64,000 nt of DNA from Comamonas sp. BIGb0124 (GTDB lineage Bacteria; Pseudomonadota; Gammaproteobacteria; Burkholderiales; Burkholderiaceae_C): assembly GCF_003752175.1 (NCBI RefSeq), contig NZ_RJVF01000015.1, positions 186,001 to 250,000 of the forward strand, in the 5' to 3' direction. Shown in pieces: positions 55,603-64,000 of the stretch. Made by a program: the position numbers and the translations under genes. Every line of letters begins with the position of its first letter. Position 1 is the first letter of the stretch. Under the pieces are notes generated by a model. It saw only the letters and a program-made list of their open reading frames with translations. It was not told the origin of the DNA and searched no databases.

Positions 55603-57965
55603 AGATCTCAGGCCACCCCGCGCAAGGCGAAACCGCCGCGCCCTCGCCTGCCGACACGACACACACCGCCCGCACCGCCAGCGGCCAGTCGCACATCCAC
55701 GAAAGCGCAGCCGCGCAGGTCGCCGGTGCGGCCACCTACATCGACGACATTCCCGAGATCAAGGGCACGCTGTACGCGGCGCCCATCCTGTCGACCGTGG
55801 CGCATGGCCGGCTCAAGGGCGTGGATGCCCAGGCCGCGCTGGCCATGCCCGGCGTCAGGGGCGTGGTGCTGGCCAAAGACGTTCCGGGCGACAAGATGCT
55901 GGCCTCGTTCACGCACGACGAACCGGTCTTCGCCCTGGACGAGGTCAACTACATCGGGCAGGTGATCGGCCTGGTCGTGGCCGAGACGGTGATGGCCGCC
56001 CGCCGCGCCGCCCGCAAGGTCGTGGCGGACATCGAGCCCCTGCCCGCGATCCTGACCGTGGCCGAAGCCCTGCAGGCCGGCAGCCAGGTCGCGCCGCCGG
56101 TGACCGTGGTGCGCGGCGATGCCGAGGCCGCGCTGGCACGCGCCCCCCATACCCTCGAGGGCCGTTTCGAAGTGGGCGGCCAGGAACATTTCTATCTCGA
56201 GGGCCAGATCGCCTACGCCCTGCCGCTCGAGCAGAAGCAGTGGTGGGTGTACAGCAGCACGCAGCATCCCGGCGAAGTACAGCATTGGGTGGCGCATGCA
56301 CTGGGCCTGGATGTGAACCGCGTGCGCATCGAGTGCCGGCGCATGGGCGGCGGCTTCGGCGGCAAGGAAACGCAGGCAGGCCACCTGGCCGTGTGGGCCG
56401 CCGTGGCCGCCCGCAAGTTCGCCCGGCCGGTGAAGCTGCGCTTCGACCGCGACGAAGACTTCATGATCACCGGCAAGCGCCATCCCTTCGCCTATGCGTA
56501 CCGCGTGGGCTACGACGACACCGGGCGGCTGTGCGGTCTGCAACTGCAGTTGGCGGCCAACTGCGGCTTCTCGGCGGACCTGTCCGGCCCGGTGGCCGAC
56601 CGTGCCATCTTCCACAGCGACAACGCCTATTACCTGGAAGACGTGTCCATCGTCTCCCACCGCTGCAAGACCCACACCCAGAGCCACACCGCGTTCCGGG
56701 GCTTCGGCGGGCCGCAGGGGGTGATCGCCATCGAGACCATCCTGGGCGACATCGCCCGCAAGCTCGGACTCGATCCGCTCGACGTGCGGCTGCGCAACCT
56801 CTACGGCATCGAGGATCGCAACGTCACCCACTACCAGATGACGGTGGAGGACAACATCCTGCAGCCCCTGCTGGCCGAACTGGAGACGAGCGCCGACTAC
56901 CGCCGCCGCAAGGCCCTGATCGAGACCTGGAACCGGGCCAGCCCCGTGATCCAGCGCGGCATCGCCATCACGCCGGTCAAGTTCGGCATCTCGTTCACGG
57001 CCACCCTGTTCAACCAGGCGGGTGCGCTGGTCCATGTCTACACGGACGGCAGCGTGCAGGTCAACCACGGCGGCACCGAGATGGGCCAGGGCCTGCACAC
57101 CAAGGTCGCCCAGATCGTCGCCGACGAGCTCGGCGTGCCTTTCGATCAGGTCGTGATGACGGCCAGCGACACGGCCAAGGTCCCCAATGCCAGCGCGACC
57201 GCCGCATCGAGCGGCACCGACCTCAACGGCCGGGCCGCGCAGTTCGCAGCCCGGCAGGTGCGTGCCAACCTCGCCGAGTACGTCGCCGGCGTGGACGGCT
57301 GCACGGCCGAAGCGGTGCAGTTCGTGCACGGCCAGGTGATCACGCCGCGGAACGTGCGCGACTTCGCCGACGTGGTCCACGCGGCCTACGCGGCCCGGGT
57401 ACAGCTCTGGAGCGACGGCTTCTACCGCACGCCCAAGATCCACTACGACAAGCACACCCTCACCGGCCGCCCCTTTTTCTACTTCTCGTACGGCGCGGCC
57501 TGCACCGAAGTGGCGATCGACACCCTCACGGGCGAAAGCCGCGTGCTCAAGGTCGACATCCTGCACGACGTCGGGCGCAGCATCAATCCGGCGATCGACA
57601 TCGGCCAGATCGAGGGCGGCTTCGTGCAGGGCATGGGCTGGGTGACCACCGAGGAACTGGTGTGGACCGAGCAGGGCCGGCTGGCGACCCATGCCCCGAG
57701 CACCTACAAGATCCCGGCCACCGGCGACATTCCCGAACACTTCAAGGTCGCGCTCTGGCCGGAGCCCAACCGCGAGGACAACGTCTTCGGCAGCAAGGCC
57801 GTGGGCGAACCGCCCTTCATGCTCGCCGTCAGCGTGTGGGAGGCCCTGCGCGACGCCGTCGCCAGCGCGCGCAGCCGTTCGAACCCGGCCGGCGGTCCGC
57901 TGGAAATGGACGCGCCCGCCACGGCGGAGCGGGTGCTGCGGGCACTGGGCGGCATTCCGGACTGA
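55599..57965 (+). CDS. xdhB: Xanthine dehydrogenase molybdopterin subunit
   Basis: Oxidises hypoxanthine and xanthine to urate. The 788-residue subunit has the molybdopterin-site motifs GGQEHFYLEGQIAYALP, RMGGGFGGKETQ, the purine-binding Arg in TAFRGFGGPQG, GTEMGQGLHTKVAQI and the catalytic Glu in AVGEPPFML. The start ATG overlaps the xdhA stop. The usual third gene, the chaperone xdhC, is not next; an MFS gene follows. Confidence 0.95.
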   Translation: MKISGHPAQGETAAPSPADTTHTARTASGQSHIHESAAAQVAGAATYIDDIPEIKGTLYAAPILSTVAHGRLKGVDAQAALAMPGVRGVVLAKDVPGDKMLASFTHDEPVFALDEVNYIGQVIGLVVAETVMAARRAARKVVADIEPLPAILTVAEALQAGSQVAPPVTVVRGDAEAALARAPHTLEGRFEVGGQEHFYLEGQIAYALPLEQKQWWVYSSTQHPGEVQHWVAHALGLDVNRVRIECRRMGGGFGGKETQAGHLAVWAAVAARKFARPVKLRFDRDEDFMITGKRHPFAYAYRVGYDDTGRLCGLQLQLAANCGFSADLSGPVADRAIFHSDNAYYLEDVSIVSHRCKTHTQSHTAFRGFGGPQGVIAIETILGDIARKLGLDPLDVRLRNLYGIEDRNVTHYQMTVEDNILQPLLAELETSADYRRRKALIETWNRASPVIQRGIAITPVKFGISFTATLFNQAGALVHVYTDGSVQVNHGGTEMGQGLHTKVAQIVADELGVPFDQVVMTASDTAKVPNASATAASSGTDLNGRAAQFAARQVRANLAEYVAGVDGCTAEAVQFVHGQVITPRNVRDFADVVHAAYAARVQLWSDGFYRTPKIHYDKHTLTGRPFFYFSYGAACTEVAIDTLTGESRVLKVDILHDVGRSINPAIDIGQIEGGFVQGMGWVTTEELVWTEQGRLATHAPSTYKIPATGDIPEHFKVALWPEPNREDNVFGSKAVGEPPFMLAVSVWEALRDAVASARSRSNPAGGPLEMDAPATAERVLRALGGIPD

Positions 57966-58037
57966 AAGCCGCACGGGCGAGCTGCGGTGGTCGGCGGGGC
58001 CCCGGCAGAGCCCAGCGGCTTCGGCAATACTCGGCGC

Positions 58038-59270
58038 ATGACGTCTCCCCCCTCCCCAGCCGGCGCATCGCAGCCCGCCGCTTCGCCGCGCCGCGGCCTG
58101 TCGACACCGGTGCTGCTGCTCATGGCCGTGGCCTCGGGCCTGTGCGCGGGCGGCAACTACTTCAATCAGCCGCTGCTGCACTCGATTTCCGTCAGCCTGC
58201 GCATCAGCGAGGATCTGGCCGCACTGACGGTCACCCTGGCCCAGGTGTCGTATGCGCTGGGCCTGGTCTTTCTGGTGCCTCTGGGCGACAAGTTCGAGCG
58301 CCGTGGCCTGGCCGTGGTGCTGATGCTGCTGGCCGCCGCCGGGCAGTTCGTCAGCGGCTTTTCGGGCAGCCTGGGCCAGTTGGCGCTGGGCACCGCGATG
58401 GCCGGCCTGTTCTCGGTCGCCGCCCAGGTGCTGGTGCCGACGGCCGCGGCCCTGTCGGCCCCCCGGCACAGCGGGCGCGCCGTCGGATTGGTCATGAGCG
58501 GGTTGCTGGTGGGCATTCTGGCGGCGCGCAGCGTGGCCGGCCTGCTGTCGGGGCTGGGCGGCTGGAACCTGGTCTACCGCGTCTCGGGCGTTGCCATGCT
58601 GCTGGTCGCCCTGGTGCTCTGGCGGGTGCTGCCCCCCTCGCGCAGCGAGCTGCGGGCCAGCTACCCCGCCATCCTGCGTTCGCTGGGGGCGCTGGTCGTG
58701 CAGCATCCCCGGTTGCGCAGCCGTTCGCTGCTGGGCGCCCTCTCGTTTGCCTCCGTCAGCGTGCTCTTCTCGACCATGGCACTGATGCTCTCGGGTCCGG
58801 CCCATGGCCTGGACGACACGGCCATCGGCCTCATCGGCCTGGCCGGCATCGCCGGGGCGCTGATGGCCAACCTGGCCGGGCGGCTGGCGGACCGGGGCTA
58901 CGAGCAGTCCGTCACCGCCGGCTCGGTGCTGCTGCTCGGCGCCAGTTGGTACCTGCTGTGGCTCGGCGGCGAGACGCTGGCGTGGTTCCTGGCCGGCATG
59001 CTGGCCATCGACCTGGCGCTCCAGGGGGTTCATATCAGCAACCAGAACGTGGTCTACCAGCTCGACCCGGCGGCCCGCTCGCGCATCAATTCGGTGTACA
59101 TGACCAGCTATTTCATCGGCGCGGCCAGCGGCTCAGCCCTGGGGGCGCTGGCCTGGCGGCATGGCGGCTGGAGCAGCGCCTGCCTGCTGGGACTGGCTCT
59201 CATGCTGCTCGCCCTGGGGGCGCTGCTCTGGGACCGGCGCCTGGCGGCGCCACGCCACGCCAACGATTAA
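58038..59270 (+). CDS. MFS transporter
   Basis: A 410-residue 12-helix carrier. ASGLCAGGNYFNQPLLHSIS and PLGDKFERRGLAVVL (the helix 2-3 loop) place it in the YbcL/YdhP-like multidrug or sugar-efflux group (MFS_1). It follows xdhB by 72 bp in the same direction and might be cotranscribed, but nothing in it indicates purine transport. Confidence 0.87.
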   Translation: MTSPPSPAGASQPAASPRRGLSTPVLLLMAVASGLCAGGNYFNQPLLHSISVSLRISEDLAALTVTLAQVSYALGLVFLVPLGDKFERRGLAVVLMLLAAAGQFVSGFSGSLGQLALGTAMAGLFSVAAQVLVPTAAALSAPRHSGRAVGLVMSGLLVGILAARSVAGLLSGLGGWNLVYRVSGVAMLLVALVLWRVLPPSRSELRASYPAILRSLGALVVQHPRLRSRSLLGALSFASVSVLFSTMALMLSGPAHGLDDTAIGLIGLAGIAGALMANLAGRLADRGYEQSVTAGSVLLLGASWYLLWLGGETLAWFLAGMLAIDLALQGVHISNQNVVYQLDPAARSRINSVYMTSYFIGAASGSALGALAWRHGGWSSACLLGLALMLLALGALLWDRRLAAPRHAND

Positions 59271-59484
59271 CGGGCGAAAGAGCGGCGCTCGTGCGACAAT
59301 GGGGGTTGTGCCATGGCTCCAGTTCCATGGCCAGGGCAACGCGCAGGCCTCAGGCCGATCCGCTGCGAGCCTGACCTCTTCAACCCCATCTGCCTTTGAC
59401 TGGCGCGCATCTGCCCCTGGCGACTGCGTGACAGGCCGATTCCCAGGCCACGCCTAGCCGTGCGCCTGGCTCCCTATTTTCTGT

Positions 59485-61020
59485 ATGACGTTTGAATCAC
59501 TGAATCTGGCTCCGGCCATCCTGAAGGCCGTCCAAGAGCAGGGCTACGACTCGCCCACCCCCATCCAGGCCCAGGCCATTCCCGCCGTGCTGGCGGGCGT
59601 CGATCTGCTGGCCGGCGCCCAGACCGGCACCGGCAAGACCGCCGCCTTCACCCTGCCCCTGCTGCAGCGCCTGAGCACGGGCCGCAGCGCGGTCAGCAAG
59701 TTCGGCGGCACCGGCGTGCGCGCCCTGGTGCTCACCCCCACCCGCGAACTGGCCGCCCAGGTCGAAGAGCAGGTGCGCAACTACGGCAAATACCTGCAAC
59801 TCAAGTCCACCGTGATCTTCGGCGGCGTGGGCATGAATCCCCAGGTCGACCGCCTGCGCCGCGGCGTCGACATCGTCGTGGCCACGCCCGGCCGCCTGCT
59901 CGACCTGCAGCAGCAGGGTGCACTCGACCTCTCCACGGTCGAGATCCTGGTGCTCGACGAAGCCGACCGCATGCTCGACATGGGCTTCATCCACGACATC
60001 CGCAAGGTGCTGGCCCTGCTGCCCCGCCAGAAGCAGTCGCTGCTGTTCTCGGCGACCTTCAGCGACGAGATCCGGACGCTGGCCACCGGCCTGCTGAACA
60101 ATCCGCAGTCCATCCAGGTCACGCCGCGCAACACCACCGTGCAGCGCATCACCCAGGTCGCCCATCTGGTGGGACGCAACCAGAAGAAGGCGCTGCTCAC
60201 GCACATCATCGACAAGAACAACTGGAGCCAGGTCCTGGTGTTCACGCGCACCAAGTTCGGCGCCAACAACGTGGCCGAACACCTGACCAAGGCCGGCATC
60301 CCGGCAATGGCCCTGCACGGCAACAAGAGCCAGTCGGCCCGCACGCAGGCCCTGGCCGGCTTCAAGAGCGGCACCGTGCGCGCCTTGGTCGCCACCGACA
60401 TCGCTGCCCGCGGCATCGACATCGAAGACCTGCCGCACGTCGTCAACTACGAACTGCCCAACATCAGCGAAGACTACGTGCACCGCATCGGCCGTACCGG
60501 CCGTGCCGGCGCCAGCGGCGAAGCGGTGAACCTGGTGTGCCTGGACGAAGAAGGTTTCCTGCGCGACATCGAGAAGTTCATCAAGCAGGCCATCACACGC
60601 GAAGACATTCCCGGCTACGGCCCCGAGGCCGGCGAGCAGGCCGAACCCATCGCCATGGGTCGCCAGACCCTGTGGGGTGGCGTCGGCAAGCCGCCTAGCC
60701 GTGAAGTGATGGCGGCGGCAGCCAAGAACGCCCGTCGCGAAATGATGGAACGCGTGCAGCAGAACAAGCCCCGCCAGGGCGGCAACGGCGCAGGCCGGGG
60801 CGCTGCACCCGCCGGTGCCGCACCGCGCGCGGACGGCCGCCGCAGCGGTGGCGGCAACACGTCGGGCAGCGGCCGTGCGGCCAATGCCCACGGCGGTGGC
60901 CGCGGTCCCGGCGGCAACGGCGGCGGTGCCCGCAGCGGTGGAGGCGGCACGGGTGCCGGCCGCGGCAATGGCGGCGGCGGTCATCATTCCGGCCGTTCCA
61001 GCCGCAACGGCAGCTATTGA
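59485..61020 (+). CDS. rhlE: DEAD-box RNA helicase RhlE
   Basis: A 511-residue ATP-dependent RNA helicase for ribosome assembly or RNA decay. Q motif [26 protein letters not shown] (cited by [14 protein letters not shown]), motif I AQTGTGKT, Ia [14 protein letters not shown] at about 158-161, [18 protein letters not shown]. The tail after residue 410 is Gly/Arg/Ala-rich (RGG-like), typical of RhlE. Confidence 0.95.
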   Translation: MTFESLNLAPAILKAVQEQGYDSPTPIQAQAIPAVLAGVDLLAGAQTGTGKTAAFTLPLLQRLSTGRSAVSKFGGTGVRALVLTPTRELAAQVEEQVRNYGKYLQLKSTVIFGGVGMNPQVDRLRRGVDIVVATPGRLLDLQQQGALDLSTVEILVLDEADRMLDMGFIHDIRKVLALLPRQKQSLLFSATFSDEIRTLATGLLNNPQSIQVTPRNTTVQRITQVAHLVGRNQKKALLTHIIDKNNWSQVLVFTRTKFGANNVAEHLTKAGIPAMALHGNKSQSARTQALAGFKSGTVRALVATDIAARGIDIEDLPHVVNYELPNISEDYVHRIGRTGRAGASGEAVNLVCLDEEGFLRDIEKFIKQAITREDIPGYGPEAGEQAEPIAMGRQTLWGGVGKPPSREVMAAAAKNARREMMERVQQNKPRQGGNGAGRGAAPAGAAPRADGRRSGGGNTSGSGRAANAHGGGRGPGGNGGGARSGGGGTGAGRGNGGGGHHSGRSSRNGSY

Positions 61021-61335
61021 GTCTCAGGCGGCCCGGACGTCGACCGACGTCCGTTCGCCGCCCCATCGGGGACAGGCGCAGATCCGCCATCGCGGCGGGT
61101 CGTCATCGCGCCGCCCCGGCCTTCCCAGCCCAGGGCCGCAGCGCACGCCCCGTACGCCGTTTGCCGAATAAGGGTTTACCGGGATATTCAAAAATCGACT
61201 AAGCAGTGGATTTCTTGTCGCTTAGCGGCCATGCGACGAATGTCTACAGTTCGAGGCTTCCCCGGGCTACTCCAGCAATCATAAAAACTCCCGGGCCACC
61301 AGCGTAAAGCGACTGATGACTTCGAGGAGTTGACC
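61021..61335. other. Gene-free interval after rhlE
   Basis: CGGACGTC/GACGTCCG (61034-61053) is an 8-bp hairpin 14 nt after the rhlE stop with no T tract, possibly a Rho-dependent end. An AT-richer stretch around 61165-61225 holds the inverted repeat CTAAGC (61199-61204) / GCTTAG (61220-61225), plausibly regulatory for the sulfurtransferase gene. No gene seen. Confidence 0.4.
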
Positions 61336-62310
61336 ATGGTTCATTTCAAGACCGCACTGCCGGCCTACAGCACCCGCACGTTTCTCAAGATCGGCCTGAT
61401 CGGCGGCAGCCTTCTGGCCAGCGGCCTGGCTTGGTCGCAAAACCCGTCCAGTGCCATTCCCAGCGGTCCGCTGGTGAGCACCGAGTGGCTGGCGAGCAAT
61501 CTCGAGAATCCCAATATCCGCATCGTGGAAGTCAGCGTCAATCCCGGCGTGTACGAGCGTGGCCACATTCCCGGCGCGGTCAACTTCTCGTGGCATACCG
61601 ACCTCAACGACCGCATCCGCCGCGACATCGTCACCCAGCAGAACTTCGACACCCTGCTCTCCACGGCAGGCGTCAAGCCCGACACCACGGTGATTCTGTA
61701 CGGCGACACCAACAACTGGTTCTCGGCCTGGGCCGCCTGGGTGTTCGACATCTACGGCACACCCAACGTGAAACTGCTCGACGGCGGCCGCAAGAAATGG
61801 GAAGCGGAAAACCTGCCGCTCAACAACCGCGTGCCGCAGTACGCGGCCACCCACTACAAGTCGCCCAAGGTCAACAGCGAACTGCGCGCCCGGCTCTCCG
61901 ATGCGCTGGCCGCCGCCGAAGGCAAGAGCGGCAGCAAGCTGATCGACATCCGCTCGGCCGACGAGTACAACGGCAAGGTGTTTGCACCCGCCGGCGTGCC
62001 CGAGCTCGCGATCCGGGCCGGCCATATCCCGACCGCCGTCAACGTGCCCTGGGGCCAGGCGGTCAAGGAAGACGGCACCTTCAAGTCGGCCGAAGACCTG
62101 AAGAAGATCTATGCCGCAGTGGGCATCGACGGCCGCTCCCCCGTGATCACGTACTGCCGCATCGGCGAGCGCTCCAGCCACACCTGGTTCGCGCTGTCGA
62201 AGATCCTGGGCTACAACGTGCGCAACTACGACGGCTCGTGGACCGAGTACGGCAACGCCGTGGGTGTCCCCATCAACAACCCGGCCGGCACCATCTGGGC
62301 TGCCAAGTAA
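61336..62310 (+). CDS. Exported thiosulfate sulfurtransferase (tandem rhodanese)
   Basis: A 324-residue protein with an N-terminal signal (FLKIGLIGGSLLASGLAWSQ), so it acts in the periplasm. Two rhodanese domains follow. The second carries the active-site cysteine Cys274 in the loop CRIGERSSH; the first is inactive at that position. GAGGAG lies 7 nt before the ATG at 61336. It probably moves sulfane sulfur from thiosulfate to an acceptor. The YeeE-like gene next to it supports a sulfur-handling pair. Confidence 0.9.
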   Translation: MVHFKTALPAYSTRTFLKIGLIGGSLLASGLAWSQNPSSAIPSGPLVSTEWLASNLENPNIRIVEVSVNPGVYERGHIPGAVNFSWHTDLNDRIRRDIVTQQNFDTLLSTAGVKPDTTVILYGDTNNWFSAWAAWVFDIYGTPNVKLLDGGRKKWEAENLPLNNRVPQYAATHYKSPKVNSELRARLSDALAAAEGKSGSKLIDIRSADEYNGKVFAPAGVPELAIRAGHIPTAVNVPWGQAVKEDGTFKSAEDLKKIYAAVGIDGRSPVITYCRIGERSSHTWFALSKILGYNVRNYDGSWTEYGNAVGVPINNPAGTIWAAK

Positions 62311-62355
62311 GGTGGCGAAAGCAGGAAATCCCCGGCGATTTCCTTCATCACCCCG

Positions 62356-62377
62356 ACCCGCCTCGTGCGGGTTTTTT
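62356..62377 (+). terminator. Rho-independent terminator after the sulfurtransferase
   Basis: ACCCGC (62356-62361), CTCGT loop, GCGGGT (62367-62372), then six T. It splits the sulfurtransferase and the transporter into separate transcripts or reduces readthrough. Confidence 0.88.
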
Positions 62378-62424
62378 GTTGCCGCCCCGAGCGCGGCACG
62401 GCCCTCTTCCGCCCCCGTCTTCCC

Positions 62425-63672
62425 ATGCCTGCAACACGAACAAACGCCTCCCCGCCCATCCTGCCGCCGCTGGCCGCCGCCGGCCTGCTTCTGGTCCTGG
62501 GCGTCCTGGGCCACGAGATCAACCTGCTCAACAACGGCCGGACCCTGGCCTTCGCCCTCTGGCTGGGCGTGGCCTTGGGTTTTGTCTTCCAGCGCGCGCG
62601 TTTCTGCTTTTTCTGCCATGCCCGCGACTGGTTCGACAGACGCGATCCACGCGGCCTGCTCGCCATCATCCTGGCCATTGCCGTCGGGCTGATCGGCTAC
62701 ACCGTGGTGCTGGGCAGTTGGCTGCCCACGCCCATCGCGGGCCGACTGCCGCCCGACATCCACATCGGCCCCGTCAGTTGGGTGCTGGTCGTTGCAGGGC
62801 TGGCCTTCGGCCTCGGCATGGTGGTCTCGGGGTCGTGCATCAGCGCCCACTGGTACCGGCTGGCCGAAGGCTCCACGGCCTCTCCCTTTGCCCTGCTGGG
62901 CACGGCGATCGGGTTCCTGATCGGCTTCAAGACCTGGAACCCTCTCTACGCATCCAGCGTTTCGGATGCCCCCGTCGTCTGGCTGCCCGCCCACCTGGGT
63001 TACGGGGGTGCATTGGCCCTGCAGTTGGGCGTGCTGGGCGCACTGGCCTGGCTGCTCTGGCGCCATGGCAAGCCGCCGGCCAAGTCGTCCTCGCCGAACC
63101 CTGACCCCAGCGCGACCGCAAGTGCGACGACGGCGCAATCCGCGGCGTCCCCCCGCACGCTGCGATCGCTCTGGCAACACGTGTTCACGGGCCGCTGGCC
63201 CTACTGGACCGGTGGCCTGGCCGTGGGTGTGATCGGTTTCCTGGCCATCGTCCGCATGCGCCCGCTGGGAGTGACCACCACGCTGGGCAGCACGACCCGC
63301 GGGTTCTCGAGCGAACACGGCTGGATCCCCGAGCGGCTCGACGGATTGGACGGTTTTGCGGGCTGCGCCACCGCCCCCGGCGCGGAATGGCTCACACCGC
63401 ATGCCGTGCTGCTGGCCGGACTGATCGGCGGCGCCTTCGTCGCTGCGCTGCTGGCGCGGCAGTTCAAGCCCCGCTTGCCCGGTCGGCGCGACATCGTCCG
63501 CGGACTGCTGGGCGGCATCCTGCTCGGCTGGGGCGCCATGACGGGACTGGGTTGCTCGATCGGCACGCTGCTGTCCGGCAGCATGGCCGGCGCGCTCTCC
63601 GGGTGGGTATTCGGTGCCGCGATGTTCCTGAGCGTGGGCATCGGGCTGCACGTATCCAGACGTGGTTCATGA
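62425..63672 (+). CDS. YeeE/YedE-family sulfur (thiosulfate-type) transporter
   Basis: A 415-residue membrane protein with repeated hydrophobic segments. Cysteines at the substrate path are visible: FCFFCHARDWF near residue 57, SGSCISAHWY near 137 and GLGCSIGTLLSG near 376, as in TsuA (YeeE), which passes thiosulfate through conserved cysteines. The ATG at 62425 is preferred to an upstream one at 62365. Together with the periplasmic rhodanese it implies thiosulfate or sulfane-sulfur uptake. Confidence 0.88.
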   Translation: MPATRTNASPPILPPLAAAGLLLVLGVLGHEINLLNNGRTLAFALWLGVALGFVFQRARFCFFCHARDWFDRRDPRGLLAIILAIAVGLIGYTVVLGSWLPTPIAGRLPPDIHIGPVSWVLVVAGLAFGLGMVVSGSCISAHWYRLAEGSTASPFALLGTAIGFLIGFKTWNPLYASSVSDAPVVWLPAHLGYGGALALQLGVLGALAWLLWRHGKPPAKSSSPNPDPSATASATTAQSAASPRTLRSLWQHVFTGRWPYWTGGLAVGVIGFLAIVRMRPLGVTTTLGSTTRGFSSEHGWIPERLDGLDGFAGCATAPGAEWLTPHAVLLAGLIGGAFVAALLARQFKPRLPGRRDIVRGLLGGILLGWGAMTGLGCSIGTLLSGSMAGALSGWVFGAAMFLSVGIGLHVSRRGS

Positions 63673-63705
63673 CGTTCAGGAATTACTGAACGCTACAATC
63701 CCGCC

Positions 63706-64000
63706 ATGCAACGACAGTCCGTCCGTTATCTGTTCCTCGCCCGCGCCGTTCTGGTGTGGTTCGCGATGACGTTGGCGGTCGCCATGGCCTCGCCGGTGGT
63801 GCACCTGTCGTCGATGCAGGCGGTCTGCACGACCGATGGCGGCGTGCGCTACATCTCGCTGCATGACACCGAGGACGCCGACCCAAGCGCCGGCAAGACC
63901 CATGCCCTCGAATGTGCCTTGTGCCTGGCCCTCAAGGAGCCGCCGTCGGTCGCCGTCGACGTGCCCAGGCTTGCGCCCCATCCGCTGGCGCATGCGCTCA
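63706..64000 (+). CDS. DUF2946-like protein, cut by the right edge
   Basis: The ATG at 63706 opens a frame still open at the window end (98 residues visible). A signal-like helix (FLARAVLVWFAMTLAVAMAS) precedes a short region with CTTDGGVRYISL and the pair CALCLAL near residue 80. The pattern fits DUF2946, small exported proteins next to copper-handling genes, but the C-terminus is missing and the family call is tentative. Confidence 0.6.
   Translation, partial: MQRQSVRYLFLARAVLVWFAMTLAVAMASPVVHLSSMQAVCTTDGGVRYISLHDTEDADPSAGKTHALECALCLALKEPPSVAVDVPRLAPHPLAHAL

Noticed and set aside
55608-59033. Long antisense and alternative frames over xdhB and the MFS gene
   Set aside because: The in-frame xdhB and MFS proteins carry full family motifs. 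The others are compositionally biased shadows.
1-64000. Prophage, insertion sequences, integrons or CRISPR arrays
   Set aside because: No transposase, integrase or phage proteins and no regularly spaced direct repeats were seen. The tRNA-Pro gene has no duplicated 3' end nearby that would mark an attachment site.

Overview
The window reads as chromosome from a high-GC betaproteobacterium of the order Burkholderiales. The evidence is the thrS-infC-rpmI-rplT-pheS-pheT-ihfA-merR-tRNA-Pro order, a Bug-type solute receptor, a TctA permease, the giant DUF3683/FAD/Fe-S oxidase typical of that order, and dense GC-rich coding. The genus cannot be named from this sequence. I see no prophage, insertion sequence or CRISPR array. 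The accessory content is catabolic and transport operons with their own regulators.

Layout. (1) 1-5602: a predicted mevalonate-degradation locus. A MocR-type regulator (cut by the left edge) diverges from degradative HMG-CoA reductase, a small membrane protein, a TctA permease and HMG-CoA lyase, with a strong repeat operator between. (2) 5624-8301: a MarR regulator divergent from an MFS (CynX-like) and an EamA exporter. (3) 8334-15928: a CoA-dependent catabolic cluster: TetR regulator, acyl-CoA synthetase, DUF35 protein, a thiolase-fold protein lacking both catalytic cysteines, a LivK-like binding protein, two SDR dehydrogenases and a hotdog thioesterase. A pair of related 18-bp palindromes lies in the divergent promoter region. 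(4) 16232-28379: Bug receptor, PAP2 phosphatase lipoprotein with autotransporter-type repeats, the 1297-aa oxidase, PrpF, HisN-like phosphatase, AroQ, a Gfo/Idh oxidoreductase and a LysR regulator.

(5) 28380-30288: a gene-poor stretch with an AT-rich promoter-like island, a 33-codon ORF, three hairpins ending in a textbook terminator, a small zinc-ribbon-like gene and a decayed LysR gene. (6) 30289-33655: a GH3 glycosidase lipoprotein and a TetR regulator. (7) 33862-42403: the translation block, all on the minus strand, with hairpin terminators or attenuators and infC starting at ATC. (8) 42613-53808: livF, a livM-livG fusion, livH, a deaminase, and a BMP-type nucleoside ABC transporter, then a LysR gene divergent from xanthine dehydrogenase (53932-57965). 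Most of this is a purine/nucleoside uptake and oxidation region. (9) 58038-64000: MFS exporter, RhlE helicase, an exported sulfurtransferase with a YeeE/YedE sulfur transporter, and the start of a DUF2946 gene cut by the right edge.

The two most interesting systems are the mevalonate operon, whose TctA permease is a strong mevalonate-transporter candidate, and the 8-16 kb cluster, where the cysteine-less thiolase plus DUF35 pair suggests retro-aldol rather than thiolytic chain cleavage.
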